A stretch of DNA of 64,000 nt from Streptomyces albipurpureus (GCF_023701525.1 NZ_JAMQAW010000001.1:186001-250000); one strand, 5' to 3'. Numbered from the stretch's first letter, positions 11,585 through 19,339 are shown. The notes: generated by a model from the sequence alone, not told the origin. Numbers and translations are program-made.

Positions 11585-11806
11585 ATGAGCGGACCCCTTC
11601 TGGTGGTGTATCCGCCCGACGGCAACGGATGGCGCCGGGTGCGCTACGACGGGCAGGTCCTCGGAACCGCCTACCAGATGAGCGACATCCCGGTCTTCCT
11701 CGCAGCGGCCGGGATGGCGGACGCCGAAGACATCGACCTCAGTGACCCCGAGATCGTCGAATGGCGGGGCGGCGGGCCGGACAACTGGGCCGAATCCCCG
11801 CCATAG
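11585..11806 (+). CDS. Small conserved-looking hypothetical protein
   Basis: 73 residues, starting MSGPLLVVYPPDGNGWRRV and ending DNWAESPP, acidic overall, with a predicted beta-hairpin start and no membrane helix or signal. It lies 79 bp after the methyltransferase and shows the third-position GC pattern of a real gene. Function not recognised. The 300 bases that follow contain no gene; they hold A-rich terminator-like DNA and then the left end of the integrated element. Confidence 0.6.
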   Translation: MSGPLLVVYPPDGNGWRRVRYDGQVLGTAYQMSDIPVFLAAAGMADAEDIDLSDPEIVEWRGGGPDNWAESPP

Positions 11807-12110
11807 GCTGTTCCGGGGTTGGGGATCAGCGCCGGGCATGGCACTGCGGCAGGCGACGGGCGCAGCGAAGCGCAGGGCCCTCGGCTGGGGCGGGTGCGGG
11901 TGCGGGCGTGAGCCGTGCCCGCCAGAGCCGGGCCAAACGGTTCTTCGGATCAGCATCAACGGATGGCGTAGCCGGAGGACACCCCCAACACCCGTCAGCC
12001 CACCCGCGCCGGGCGCGGAACCCGAACAAAAAAGAACCCCCAGCCCGGATCAAGCCGCGCTGAGAGTCATATCAGGAATGCGGGAGGGTTACCCGCAATA
12101 CCTTGTCGTT

Positions 12111-12135
12111 CTGGTGTCCGAGGGGGGACTTGAAC
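12111..12135. repeat. Left attachment-site repeat of the element
   Basis: These 25 bases match 19315-19339 exactly and then diverge. They correspond to the CCA end, acceptor strand and part of the T-arm of tRNA-Leu(GAG), but the following bases do not fold into a tRNA. This is the distal att copy created by integration. DNA from 12136 to 12314 contains no gene. Confidence 0.85.
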
Positions 12136-12314
12136 TCTCCACTCGGGCACCAGCCTGTAGGCGTTCTGACCTGCGGAAATGCCTGTCGTGGCAGGGGTTC
12201 GACAGTCCTACTCTTCCTGTCTTTTCCTGCTGTTTCAGGCCGTCTCAGGACGCTGTTGGTCACCCGTTGGTCATGTGCCCAACCTGGCCAGGACGAGCGA
12301 TCTTGCCCACTCGA

Positions 12315-12674
12315 TCAGGCTTTCTCGATGGCCTCGAAGATGTCGGCGTCGGTCTCCTGCTGCCACTTCGGCAGGTCGGGCCAGTCGGCCACGTAGCCCG
12401 GCTTGGGGTCCTCGAAGTGCTTGAACATCTGGGCGGTCCAGCACGTCGCGACGAACCGACTCTTCTGCTCGCGGGACAGCCTCGATGCGTGCCCACCGCT
12501 GATCTCGATGAACTGCCGGACCTGGTCGTAGACCGAGCCTGCGGCCTCGCGCTCCCACTGCGGGGTGTCGTCCCAAGGCGTCACGTACCCAGCTTTCGGC
12601 TCCCCCGGGAAGTGCTGGTGCACTCCCTCGATCCAGGCTTCCCGGAACACTCGTGCACCTTCGGTCTGCGACAT
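12315..12674 (-). CDS. Hypothetical protein with two internal repeats
   Basis: 119 residues, rich in Trp. It contains two related blocks of about 40 residues: WIEGVHQHFPGEPKAGYVTP followed by WDDTPQWEREAAGSVYDQVR, and CWTAQMFKHFEDPKPGYVAD followed by WPDLPKWQQETDADIFEAIE. Shared features are the HF-x(3)-P-K-x-GYV turn and W-x(4)-W-x-x-E. I do not recognise a named family. The ATG at 12674 has GAGGGG five bases upstream; an earlier ATG at 12692 overlaps the stop of the regulator gene. The two genes are therefore an operon, and this small protein may be a partner or co-factor of the regulator. Confidence 0.7.
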   Translation of the reverse strand: MSQTEGARVFREAWIEGVHQHFPGEPKAGYVTPWDDTPQWEREAAGSVYDQVRQFIEISGGHASRLSREQKSRFVATCWTAQMFKHFEDPKPGYVADWPDLPKWQQETDADIFEAIEKA

Positions 12675-12688
12675 GCCAACCCCTCTCG

Positions 12689-13945
12689 TCATGGCGTGCT
12701 GAGCGCGGCGATCTCCGCCCCCAGCTCCGCTACGCGGTGGTCCCTGCTCAGGGGGCCGAACTCGTCGCACAGGGTCTGGAGTCTACTGGCGACGTATCCG
12801 GAGGATGAGGCTTGGGCCAGGAGGAGGGCTTCCCGGCCGTACGCGACGACGTGTTCGGGGTCTCGCCGCTTGGCGCCGATGGCGGCGAGATCGGTCAGGA
12901 CAGCGCCGCGCCGCCGGTAGGACTGCCCGGAGGCAAGGGCGGTCTGCTCCAATGCCCGTCGCAACGCTTCCTCCGCCAGGTCGAGACGTCCGAGCTGGAC
13001 GTAGCGAGCTCCCCGTTCCTCGGCCAGCCGCGTCCCGTCGAACCGCAGCCACCCGCCGTTGGTGCTGCCCGCGCTCAGGCCCATGACGTGCTCCGCCTGG
13101 TCCAAGGCTCGCTCGCATGCGGTGAGGTCGCCCAGGCCGGCGTACGCCTCTGCCTGGACGGAGGCGACCCAGTGCCGCGTGGCGAGGTTACGGTCACCTC
13201 GCCCGGCCAGCCGCTCAGCGGCTCCCAGGACCTGGGCCGCCTGCTGGTAGCGGTGCTCCGACACGTCCACGTAGGCGTGCCGGACGAGTGCGCACGCCCA
13301 CAGGTCGTAGGCTCCGGCGTCCCTGCTGACGGATGCCGCGAGGGCGTAGGAGGCAGCCGCGTCGGTGTACCGGTTCGCGTCGAACGCGACTTCGCCGGCC
13401 AGTTGGAAGAGGTCGGCTGCCGCGCTCAGGAGCGGGCGGGAGTTGCCTCGGGTGTCGGCCGCGAGGGCTTCGTTCAGGGTGGTCAGTTGGTCGCGGACGA
13501 TGGGGTAAACGGACCCCTTGGACCGGGCCAGTTGGTAGACCTGCCAGAGGTGACTGTTCATCCGCGCGAAGTCACCGGGTGCACCCCTGAGGACCCCATC
13601 GGAGAGGGCTTCCGCCTCATCCAGCGGCAGGGCGGTCAGTGCCCCGCTGACGGTGAGGATGCGGAGGAATTCGCGGCGGATCACTTCGTCTGGGTCTCCC
13701 GCACTCGAGTGGTCACTGGGCTGCTGGCATCTGGTCGTCCGGCTTACGGCTCGTGGCTGTGTCAGAAGGGCGTCCAACTCTTGAAGGCTCACTTCGAGGA
13801 CGGCTGCCAATCCTGGCCGCTGAGGCGGCTGCGGTGCGATCTTGCCGCTCTCCCAGCGTCCGACCGTTGTGCGGTCCACGCCAAGTAACTCGGCCAATTT
13901 CTCCTGACTGTAACCCAGGGTCTTGCGCCGTTCCGCCAGTCCCAT
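12689..13945 (-). CDS. XRE regulator with TPR-like C-terminal domain
   Basis: 418 residues. Residues 8-60 are an XRE helix-turn-helix (GYSQEKLAELLGVDRTTVGR). The remainder is alpha-helical, with repeating Ala/Arg/Leu helix pairs such as AASYALAASVSRDAGAYDLW, consistent with a TPR-like ligand or peptide sensing domain, as in many Streptomyces regulators of this size. The ATG at 13945 has GAGGGG in front; upstream in-frame codons lack a site. Codon 20, inside the helix-turn-helix, is TTA, so expression should depend on the bldA tRNA. It is divergent from the cargo cassette across 156 bp and is the likely controller of the cassette. Confidence 0.85.
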   Translation of the reverse strand: MGLAERRKTLGYSQEKLAELLGVDRTTVGRWESGKIAPQPPQRPGLAAVLEVSLQELDALLTQPRAVSRTTRCQQPSDHSSAGDPDEVIRREFLRILTVSGALTALPLDEAEALSDGVLRGAPGDFARMNSHLWQVYQLARSKGSVYPIVRDQLTTLNEALAADTRGNSRPLLSAAADLFQLAGEVAFDANRYTDAAASYALAASVSRDAGAYDLWACALVRHAYVDVSEHRYQQAAQVLGAAERLAGRGDRNLATRHWVASVQAEAYAGLGDLTACERALDQAEHVMGLSAGSTNGGWLRFDGTRLAEERGARYVQLGRLDLAEEALRRALEQTALASGQSYRRRGAVLTDLAAIGAKRRDPEHVVAYGREALLLAQASSSGYVASRLQTLCDEFGPLSRDHRVAELGAEIAALSTP

Positions 13946-14101
13946 GACGCCCCTCTTCCCGTGACCTGAACCCACGGCGTTCCCGTGCACGGATGTGCAT
14001 CAAGAGTGCCGCATTGATGCCGTGGAGGGCTCGGACTCCCCGCGCTTTCCTTGGTGTTGTCGCAAACGGGCACGGGGGCAAACCTGCGGAAGGGTGCGGA
14101 C

Positions 14102-14374
14102 ATGGCAACGGAGAACGGCATGGCGCGTGATGGTCTCGGTTCCGCCCAGTCTCCGGGTCTTGGAGCTGACCGCCGCGTTCTCATGACCCTTCGGGTATCC
14201 CGCGACTCGGGTCGCACCTGGCAGCAGAGCACCAGCGTCCAGGAGGGTGACGCGTTCGTCATCCTGTCCGATCCGGGGCGATACCCGCCCTGCGGGTGTG
14301 CCCGCTGCACGGGCCACCAGCCGCTGTCCGCCACGTCGCTCCGCCCGGCTGACATCGAGCCGAGGACGGCGTGA
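14102..14374 (+). CDS. Hypothetical 90-residue protein heading the element cassette
   Basis: Start ATG at 14102, after CGGAAGGG about 10 bases upstream. After a polar start, the central part (LMTLRVSRDSGRTWQQSTSV) looks like a small beta-rich domain, and CGCARC near residue 67 offers three closely spaced Cys that could bind metal. No family recognised. Its stop overlaps the GTG of the next short ORF (GTGA), so the two are coupled. First gene of the plus-strand cassette and divergent from the XRE/TPR regulator. Confidence 0.6.
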   Translation: MATENGMARDGLGSAQSPGLGADRRVLMTLRVSRDSGRTWQQSTSVQEGDAFVILSDPGRYPPCGCARCTGHQPLSATSLRPADIEPRTA

Positions 14375-14493
14375 GGTCTGGCTTACGCAACTGGGTACTG
14401 CGCCGCTTCGGTCGGTACGCAGGTCCGCTCTACCTGGCCATGATCCTCGGCGGCTCCGCCGTGTTCCTCGCCGGAGCCCGTGCGACGCGGTAG
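14371..14493 (+). CDS. 40-residue single-helix membrane peptide with TTA codon
   Basis: GTG at 14371 overlaps the preceding stop codon. The 40-residue product has a basic N-terminus (RNWVLRRFGR), then one hydrophobic helix (AGPLYLAMILGGSAVFLAGA) and a short basic end, typical of a small membrane protein. Codon 5 (14383-14385) is TTA, read only by the bldA tRNA in Streptomyces. Function unknown; it may anchor, export or regulate the cassette product. It has no counterpart that I recognise. Confidence 0.55.
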   Translation: MRSGLRNWVLRRFGRYAGPLYLAMILGGSAVFLAGARATR

Positions 14494-14570
14494 CTGCCTC
14501 GAAGGCTGCTGCCCTCCCGTTCCTCCCGCCGGATTCCCGGCGGGTGTTTCCGAGTAGAGAGGTAAGTCCG

Positions 14571-14708
14571 ATGGTGGAAGAGAACACCGGTTCGGCGGCC
14601 CCCGAGGGGGGTGGCCTGCTCGTCGCGAAGCGGAAGATCGTCGCCGCCCGCACCCGCGCCGAGCAGGAGTCCGACGTCAGTAGCGGCCGTTCCGACGGCA
14701 ACGACTAG
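14571..14708 (+). CDS. 45-residue peptide, possible substrate of the adjacent enzymes
   Basis: ATG at 14571 with a good AGAGAGGT site 8 bases upstream. The peptide starts MVEENTGSAAPEGGG, has a basic middle (LLVAKRKIVAARTR) and an acidic Ser/Gly/Asp tail (AEQESDVSSGRSDGND). It has no membrane helix and no Cys. Only 14 bp separate its stop from the JmjC-like oxygenase ATG. A short gene with its own strong ribosome-binding site directly before modification enzymes is the arrangement of RiPP precursor peptides, but that role is an inference. The alternative is a small regulatory or antitoxin-like peptide. Confidence 0.55.
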   Translation: MVEENTGSAAPEGGGLLVAKRKIVAARTRAEQESDVSSGRSDGND

Positions 14709-14722
14709 CGGGGTTGCCCACG

Positions 14723-15907
14723 ATGCTTGATGCAGCCTCGTGGGCGGGGCGTCTGGGCGGGGACACGTTCCTCGCCCAGACGTACCACCGCTCCTACGCG
14801 CACTTCCCCGGCACCGCCGAGACGGCGGGCCTGTTCTCCTGGGACGACCTCAACCGGATCATCGCCACGCAGCGACTGGAGCCGCCCCGGCTGCGCCTGT
14901 CGGCCGACGGCGAGATGGTCCCCCTTCACCGCTACGCGATCCCGACCACGAACCGCCGGGCGGTCACCTGGTCGCGCATTCAGCCGGCCGACTTCCACGC
15001 CCAGCTCAAGGACGGTGCGTCGCTGGTCCTCGATGCGGTCGAGAAGATCCACCTGGCGGTGAGTGCGGCTGCCGAAGGTCTTGAACGGTTCCTCGGCACG
15101 TCCGTGCAGGCCAACGCGTACGCGTCCTGGACGGATCGTGAGGGCTTCGGCCTGCACTGGGACGACCACGATGTCGTGGTGGTGCAGGTCCACGGCTCGA
15201 AGCGGTGGCGCTTGTACGGCTCCACCCGTGAGGCTCCGACTTTCCGGGACGTGGAGTCGCCGGAGAGGCCCGAGGGTGACCCGGTGGCGGACATCGTTCT
15301 CGCCCCCGGTGATGTGCTCTACCTACCGCGCGGTTGGTGGCACGCGGTCACGGCCGATCAAGGGACGGAGTCGCTTCACCTGACGTTCGGCATGGTCCCG
15401 CACACGGGCGCGGACCTCATGCTCTGGGTCGTGGATCAGCTCCGGTCATCCCTCGCGCTGCGCAAGGACATCCCGCGGTTCGCTTCCCTGGTGGAGCAGT
15501 CGGACTTCATCGAGGCCGTGCGCCGTGAGGTGCTGGACATGATGGCGGACCCCCGGTTGGTGGAACTGTGGGCGGAGTCCATCGACACGACCGACATGGG
15601 GCACGCGATTCCCTCGCTGCCCTACGTGGACGGGCTGCCCGCACGGCCGGAGATCACGGTCAAGCTGACCGCCCCTCGGGGCCGTCTGATGGCGAACTCC
15701 GCACACAGCACGGTCACGTTCTCGGCGGCCGGTACCGCCTGGGACTTCGCCGAGTCGGCCGCGCCCGTACTGGGCACGCTGCTGACCGGTCAGCCGACCA
15801 CGCTCGGCGAGATGGCCCACTCCGCCGGACTGGCGATCAAGGACGTGGCCGAACTGGTCTCCGCCCTCATCGAGGGCCAGGCCGCAGTCGTGGGGACCGC
15901 GCTGTGA
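14723..15907 (+). CDS. JmjC/cupin-type Fe(II) oxygenase
   Basis: 394 residues. The middle is a cupin/JmjC barrel with a complete iron site: H145-x-D147 in FGLHWDDHDVVVVQVHG, and distal H207 in YLPRGWWHAVTADQG. The KRWRLYG and PGDVLYLPRGWWH blocks resemble bacterial ribosomal-oxygenase (RoxA/YcfD, JmjC) enzymes, which hydroxylate residues in proteins using 2-oxoglutarate. The C-terminal 150 residues resemble the dimerisation plus winged-helix region seen in such enzymes. The ATG at 14723 is preferred over a TTG three codons upstream. The next gene overlaps by four bases. Probable role is hydroxylation of a peptide or protein, plausibly the 45-residue peptide; this is inferred from context. Confidence 0.8.
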   Translation: MLDAASWAGRLGGDTFLAQTYHRSYAHFPGTAETAGLFSWDDLNRIIATQRLEPPRLRLSADGEMVPLHRYAIPTTNRRAVTWSRIQPADFHAQLKDGASLVLDAVEKIHLAVSAAAEGLERFLGTSVQANAYASWTDREGFGLHWDDHDVVVVQVHGSKRWRLYGSTREAPTFRDVESPERPEGDPVADIVLAPGDVLYLPRGWWHAVTADQGTESLHLTFGMVPHTGADLMLWVVDQLRSSLALRKDIPRFASLVEQSDFIEAVRREVLDMMADPRLVELWAESIDTTDMGHAIPSLPYVDGLPARPEITVKLTAPRGRLMANSAHSTVTFSAAGTAWDFAESAAPVLGTLLTGQPTTLGEMAHSAGLAIKDVAELVSALIEGQAAVVGTAL

Positions 15908-16809
15908 CCGCCGCTCTCTCCCTGGGGACATACCGCGTGCGTGCCGTCGGTCAGGCGGCACGCACCGCCCTGGCTGCCGGTAGCCCCTGGGTGGACACGG
16001 CACCCAACTACGCCCATGGCCGGGCGCATGAGGAGCTGCGCCCGGTCCTTGGGGAGTACCCGAGCGTGCGGGTAGCTACGAAAACGGGGTTCTTCACGGA
16101 GGAGCAAGGCCGCACCGCCCTGGCGGAGTGCGCGCTCACCCGGGAAGAGACGGCCAGTCGGCACAGCCTTGAACCGGGCTTCGTTCGCTGGCAGACGGAG
16201 CGTTCATTGGCCACACTCGGCCGCGTGGACCTGGTGTTCGTGCACAACCCCGAGCACCACGGGCACGGCCTTGACCGTGCCGCTCTGCACTGGCGTGTAC
16301 GGGAAGCCTTCACGGCGTTGGAAGAGTTCGCTCATGCGGGCAAGATCGGCGGGTACGGCGTCGCCACCTGGACGGGCCTGACCTCCGAAGCGTTCACGGT
16401 TCCCGAGTTGCTCGCGCTCGCCCGACAGGCCGCGGGCTCCGCCGAGCACCACTTCACGGGGTTGCAGATGCCCGTCAATCTGATCATGGATGACCTGATC
16501 AGGCAGGCACTCGACGGCGGCGGACCGCTGGTGCAGGCGAAGGACGCGGGGCTGATCACGTTCGGCTCCGCCCCTCTGCACGGCGGCGAACTGCTGGATG
16601 CCATGACACCCGAACTGGTGAACTTCATCCGCCCCGGTCTGTCGGCCGCAGCCGCTGCCCTGCTGGCTGCCGGATCGTGCCCCGGCCTCGATGTCGTCCT
16701 GACTTCCGCGAGCACCCGCGAACACTGGGACGATGCGGCGAAGGCTCTGACTGCGCCCCTGACGGCCGATGAACTGAGGAGGGTGACCGATGAACTCGCC
16801 TCCGAGTGA
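15904..16809 (+). CDS. Aldo/keto reductase family protein
   Basis: 301 residues from the GTG at 15904, which overlaps the oxygenase stop (GTGA). The catalytic tetrad is visible: Asp and Tyr in VDTAPNYAHG, Lys in VATKTGFF, His in LVFVHNPEHH. An NADPH-binding end follows (LDVVLTSASTREHWDDAAKA). The N-terminus is short (it begins almost at the first barrel strand), and the barrel is compact for the family. Known chemistry is NAD(P)H-dependent carbonyl reduction. It overlaps the kinase gene by 20 bp, so all four genes from the peptide onward form one transcript. A reductive step on the same substrate as the oxygenase is likely. Confidence 0.8.
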   Translation: MTAALSLGTYRVRAVGQAARTALAAGSPWVDTAPNYAHGRAHEELRPVLGEYPSVRVATKTGFFTEEQGRTALAECALTREETASRHSLEPGFVRWQTERSLATLGRVDLVFVHNPEHHGHGLDRAALHWRVREAFTALEEFAHAGKIGGYGVATWTGLTSEAFTVPELLALARQAAGSAEHHFTGLQMPVNLIMDDLIRQALDGGGPLVQAKDAGLITFGSAPLHGGELLDAMTPELVNFIRPGLSAAAAALLAAGSCPGLDVVLTSASTREHWDDAAKALTAPLTADELRRVTDELASE

Positions 16810-17644
16810 GGACGTACAGACCCTGATGGAGGCTGCCCACGAGCGGGCGGGCAAGGCACTGGGTCTCACGTGCGTGGGCCCGCCGACATGGGGGTTCCAA
16901 GGTGTCACCCTCGGGCGGCAGGCAGGGGACCGGTGGCTACGGGTAAGCCGGACCGCCAGGAGGAACGCGGGCAGGAAGCAGGGGGAGGGCATCGTGGGAG
17001 CCTCCCTGCTGGTGCCTGACGCGGTCCCGCGCCCGCGTCTGTACGAGGTGTACGACTGGACTGACGGCGAGTGGGCCTTCGAGGCCGAAGTCCTCGACTA
17101 CCTGACGCACCCCGTGGTGTCCCCGGAGCGGGCCGCCCTAGATCGCGACCCAGGTTTGCCTGACGAGTGGTGGGCCAATCTGCGCCGAGCCCTGGCCACG
17201 CTCGCTGGGGCGGAGGGAGTGAAGGTCACTGTGCGGGACGGGTGGATCGAACGAGCCTTCCCCCAGTTCCTCGGCATCCCGGCCCCTGCCAAGGTGGAGC
17301 GGGCGACCGGTCACGGTGACCTGCACTGGGGCAACCTCACGACCATGCCCCTGACCCTGCTGGACTGGGAGCGGTGGGGCCTGGTGCCCTACGGCTACGA
17401 CGCGGGTCTTCTCCACGCCAACAGCCTGCTCGTTCCCGACGTGGCGGACCGCATCCGGCTGGAGTTCGCTTCGGTCTTGGACACCCCAGCCGGCCGAGTC
17501 GGAGAACTCGCGGCCCTGGCAGAGATGCTGCAAGCCGTCGCCCGTGGCTGGTATCCGGAACTGGCCCCGCGCCTACTCGCTCGCGCGGAGTCACTCACGG
17601 GCGTTCGGCCTCCGGTCCCGGTGCACTCGGAGGTCAGCGCCTGA
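16790..17644 (+). CDS. Aminoglycoside-phosphotransferase-fold kinase
   Basis: 284 residues. The catalytic loop HGDLHWGN is at 175-182 and the metal-binding DWERWG at 192, as in the APH/choline-kinase superfamily. The N-lobe is short and lacks an easily placed ATP-binding Lys. These kinases phosphorylate small-molecule or peptide hydroxyls; in class V lanthipeptide and thioamitide clusters, APH-fold proteins act on precursor Ser/Thr. Resistance by drug phosphorylation is the alternative. It overlaps the aldo/keto reductase by 20 bp and is the last gene of the cassette; a GC-rich hairpin follows at 17665-17687. Confidence 0.75.
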   Translation: MNSPPSEDVQTLMEAAHERAGKALGLTCVGPPTWGFQGVTLGRQAGDRWLRVSRTARRNAGRKQGEGIVGASLLVPDAVPRPRLYEVYDWTDGEWAFEAEVLDYLTHPVVSPERAALDRDPGLPDEWWANLRRALATLAGAEGVKVTVRDGWIERAFPQFLGIPAPAKVERATGHGDLHWGNLTTMPLTLLDWERWGLVPYGYDAGLLHANSLLVPDVADRIRLEFASVLDTPAGRVGELAALAEMLQAVARGWYPELAPRLLARAESLTGVRPPVPVHSEVSA

Positions 17645-17664
17645 CAGGCCTGTGCATGACAGCG

Positions 17665-17687
17665 GCCCCCGACGTGGTGCCGGGGGT
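17665..17687. terminator. Hairpin between kinase gene and recombinase remnant
   Basis: Inverted repeat CCCCCG / CGGGGG with a nine-base spacer, 21 bp after the kinase stop, between convergent genes. No T-run follows, as is common for Streptomyces terminators. Confidence 0.5.
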
Positions 17688-17712
17688 CTGCCTGTGTCCG
17701 TGTGCGCCCGTC

Positions 17713-17985
17713 TCAGGCGCTCTCTCCAAGGTGGCGGTACAAGGTGGCACGACCGATTCCCAGGGCCTTAGCGATGGACGTGACGCTCTCTCCCTTACGG
17801 TGCCGGGCGCGAGCCACGGCTAGTTTGCCGTCGTCCACGACGGTCGGACGCCCACCGACGTTGCCCTTGCGGGCCGCAGCGTCCAGCCCTTCCAACGTCT
17901 TCTCCCGGATGCCTTCCCGCTCCACCTCGGCGCTCACGGCGAGCACGGCGAACACGATGGCACCCGCCCCGTTCGGGTCACTCCG
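17713..17985 (-). pseudogene. Serine recombinase (resolvase family), C-terminal remnant
   Basis: The minus-strand frame encodes the end of a resolvase/invertase: the last helix of the catalytic domain (AIVFAVLAVSAEVEREGIRE), the linker KTLEGLDAAARKGNVGGRPT, and the helix-turn-helix VTSIAKALGIGRATLYRHL. The N-terminal catalytic domain, including the active Ser and Arg residues, is missing. Upstream of about 17985 the frame runs antisense to the integrase gene and no longer resembles a recombinase. The gene was therefore cut when the integrase-bearing segment joined it. Confidence 0.8.
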
Positions 17986-19227
17986 GTGGAGATCCCGCGC
18001 ACGGGCCGACCGAACACCTGGGGTGTACGTACGCCCCTGCACTTCAACCCGGCGACGGGCAAGAGGGAGCACTACTGGATAGGCCGGGACTACAGGAACA
18101 AGACCGAAGCGGAACGGGCGCTGCGCAAGTGGCACAGCGACCACGAGGCAGGCACCCTCACGCCCCGCTCCGACATGACCATGGGCCAGCTCATGGACGG
18201 GTGGCTTGCCAAGCATCGGGGCGAGGACACCACAAAGGAAGGGTACGAGCCGACGATCCGGCTGCACATCAAGCCGCACATAGGCAGGGAGAAGGTAGTG
18301 GAGGTGACGGACGAGCGGCTCGACGACCTGTACCGGCTCTTGGAGACCACGCCCATCGAGGCCAACGGCAACAAGCCGCTCGGGCCCAAGAGCGTCCGCC
18401 ACATCCACAACATCGTGTCGGCCGCGCTCGACTCCGTGACCGGGCCGAGGAAGCTCCTTGCGGTCAACCCGGCCCACACGGCCAACCCACCCACGGAGCG
18501 GCAGATCAAGGCGGCGCAGCCGGACTTCCCGACCCTCAATGATCACGAGACGGGGCGGTTCCTGGCGGCCATCTGGAAGCCGCGCGGCAACCGGGCCTGT
18601 GACGACGGCCTGACCCACCACTGCCTTCGGGATGCCCCGCTGTGGACCTCGTACGCGGCGACCTCGTGCCGCCGTAGCGAAGTGCTGGGGTGGAGGTGGT
18701 CGCTCATTCACTGGGATGAGTGCGCCATCGAACTGGGCTGGGTCGTGGTGGAGGAAGGCAACACGTACCGACTACGGAAGCTGACCAAGGATGGAGACGA
18801 CAACGCGATCATCTACGTAGACCAAGCCCTGATGAACGTCCTCAAGTGGCAGAAGGAACGCCAGGACGTGGAACGGGAACGGCTCGGGGATCTCTGGACG
18901 GACCATGACCTCGTGTTCGCCCGCGACGGCTTCAAGCTGTACCGGGGCGAGGCGGGTGGGCCACAGGACCCCGAGAAGGTGTCGGCCCGGTGGCGCACGG
19001 CGCGCAACCGCCTGCACCTGCCGGAGAACTTCCGGCTGCACGACTGGCGGGCGTCAAAGATCACGAACGATCTGGATGCCCACGAGAACCCGGTCGAGGT
19101 CTCGGCCAACGCCCGGCACCACTCGCCGGGCTACACCATGGCTCGGTACGGCAGGCGACGCGCCGAAGGAGCGAAGAAGCTGGCCGCTTCGAGCGCCAGC
19201 CGACTCGGCCTGTCATCCCTGGTCTGA
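17986..19227 (+). CDS. Tyrosine site-specific integrase
   Basis: 413 residues. The catalytic residues are present: Arg I in SCRRSEVLGWRW, Lys-region strand following, HDWR (H-x-x-R), the second His in ARHHSPGYTM and the nucleophile Tyr in MARYGRR. The SAM-like core-binding domain is at about 65-150 (MTMGQLMDGWLAKH onward). It directs integration and excision at the tRNA-Leu 3' end. The GTG at 17986 lies right at the border with the resolvase remnant and no Shine-Dalgarno is evident; the N-terminal arm-binding domain looks short. The frame is open back to 17824, so the N-terminus may be an altered or fused one. Confidence 0.9.
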   Translation: MEIPRTGRPNTWGVRTPLHFNPATGKREHYWIGRDYRNKTEAERALRKWHSDHEAGTLTPRSDMTMGQLMDGWLAKHRGEDTTKEGYEPTIRLHIKPHIGREKVVEVTDERLDDLYRLLETTPIEANGNKPLGPKSVRHIHNIVSAALDSVTGPRKLLAVNPAHTANPPTERQIKAAQPDFPTLNDHETGRFLAAIWKPRGNRACDDGLTHHCLRDAPLWTSYAATSCRRSEVLGWRWSLIHWDECAIELGWVVVEEGNTYRLRKLTKDGDDNAIIYVDQALMNVLKWQKERQDVERERLGDLWTDHDLVFARDGFKLYRGEAGGPQDPEKVSARWRTARNRLHLPENFRLHDWRASKITNDLDAHENPVEVSANARHHSPGYTMARYGRRRAEGAKKLAASSASRLGLSSLV

Positions 19228-19282
19228 CCTGGGGAATCTCTGGGCCGTTGGTCACGTGGTTGGTCACGCCACAGCCTGGAAA

Positions 19283-19309
19283 AGCAAAAAACCCCACATG
19301 AAGTGGGGT
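19283..19309 (-). terminator. Intrinsic terminator of the tRNA-Leu gene
   Basis: On the minus strand ACCCCACTTCATGTGGGGT folds into a 7-bp hairpin followed by six T, seven bases past the tRNA CCA end. It is a classical Rho-independent terminator and lies inside the element side of the att repeat, so termination was supplied or kept after integration. Confidence 0.85.
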
Positions 19310-19314
19310 CTCAG

Positions 19315-19339
19315 CTGGTGTCCGAGGGGGGACTTGAAC
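19315..19339. repeat. Right attachment-site repeat within the tRNA 3' end
   Basis: Identical to 12111-12135. It covers the CCA end, the acceptor 3' strand and part of the T-arm of tRNA-Leu(GAG). Integration here keeps the tRNA intact. Confidence 0.85.

Larger units (their letters stand above)
12111..19339. mobile_element. Integrated element in tRNA-Leu(GAG), about 7.2 kb
   Basis: The two ends are a perfect 25-bp direct repeat (12111-12135 and 19315-19339). The right copy is the 3' end of an intact tRNA-Leu gene; the left copy is the same segment without the rest of the tRNA. A tyrosine integrase gene ends about 90 bp from the tRNA, the usual arrangement for tRNA-targeted integrative elements. 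Inside lie a minus-strand XRE/TPR regulator and helper gene, a plus-strand cassette (three short ORFs, JmjC-like oxygenase, aldo/keto reductase, APH-fold kinase), a serine-recombinase remnant and the integrase. No replication, FtsK/Tra transfer or recognisable excisionase gene is present, so it is probably a non-conjugative island or a decayed element. Confidence 0.85.

Noticed and set aside
12111..12200. Possible second tRNA-Leu gene
   Set aside because: Only the 25-bp 3' end matches; the D-arm, anticodon arm and 5' acceptor strand are absent. It is an att copy.
14247..14708. 153-codon reading that would extend the 45-residue peptide upstream
   Set aside because: The upstream part overlaps two other ORFs and has no ribosome-binding site, while the ATG at 14571 has a strong one.
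17713..18711. 332-codon recombinase on the minus strand
   Set aside because: Only the part below about 17985 resembles a recombinase; the upstream half is antisense integrase.
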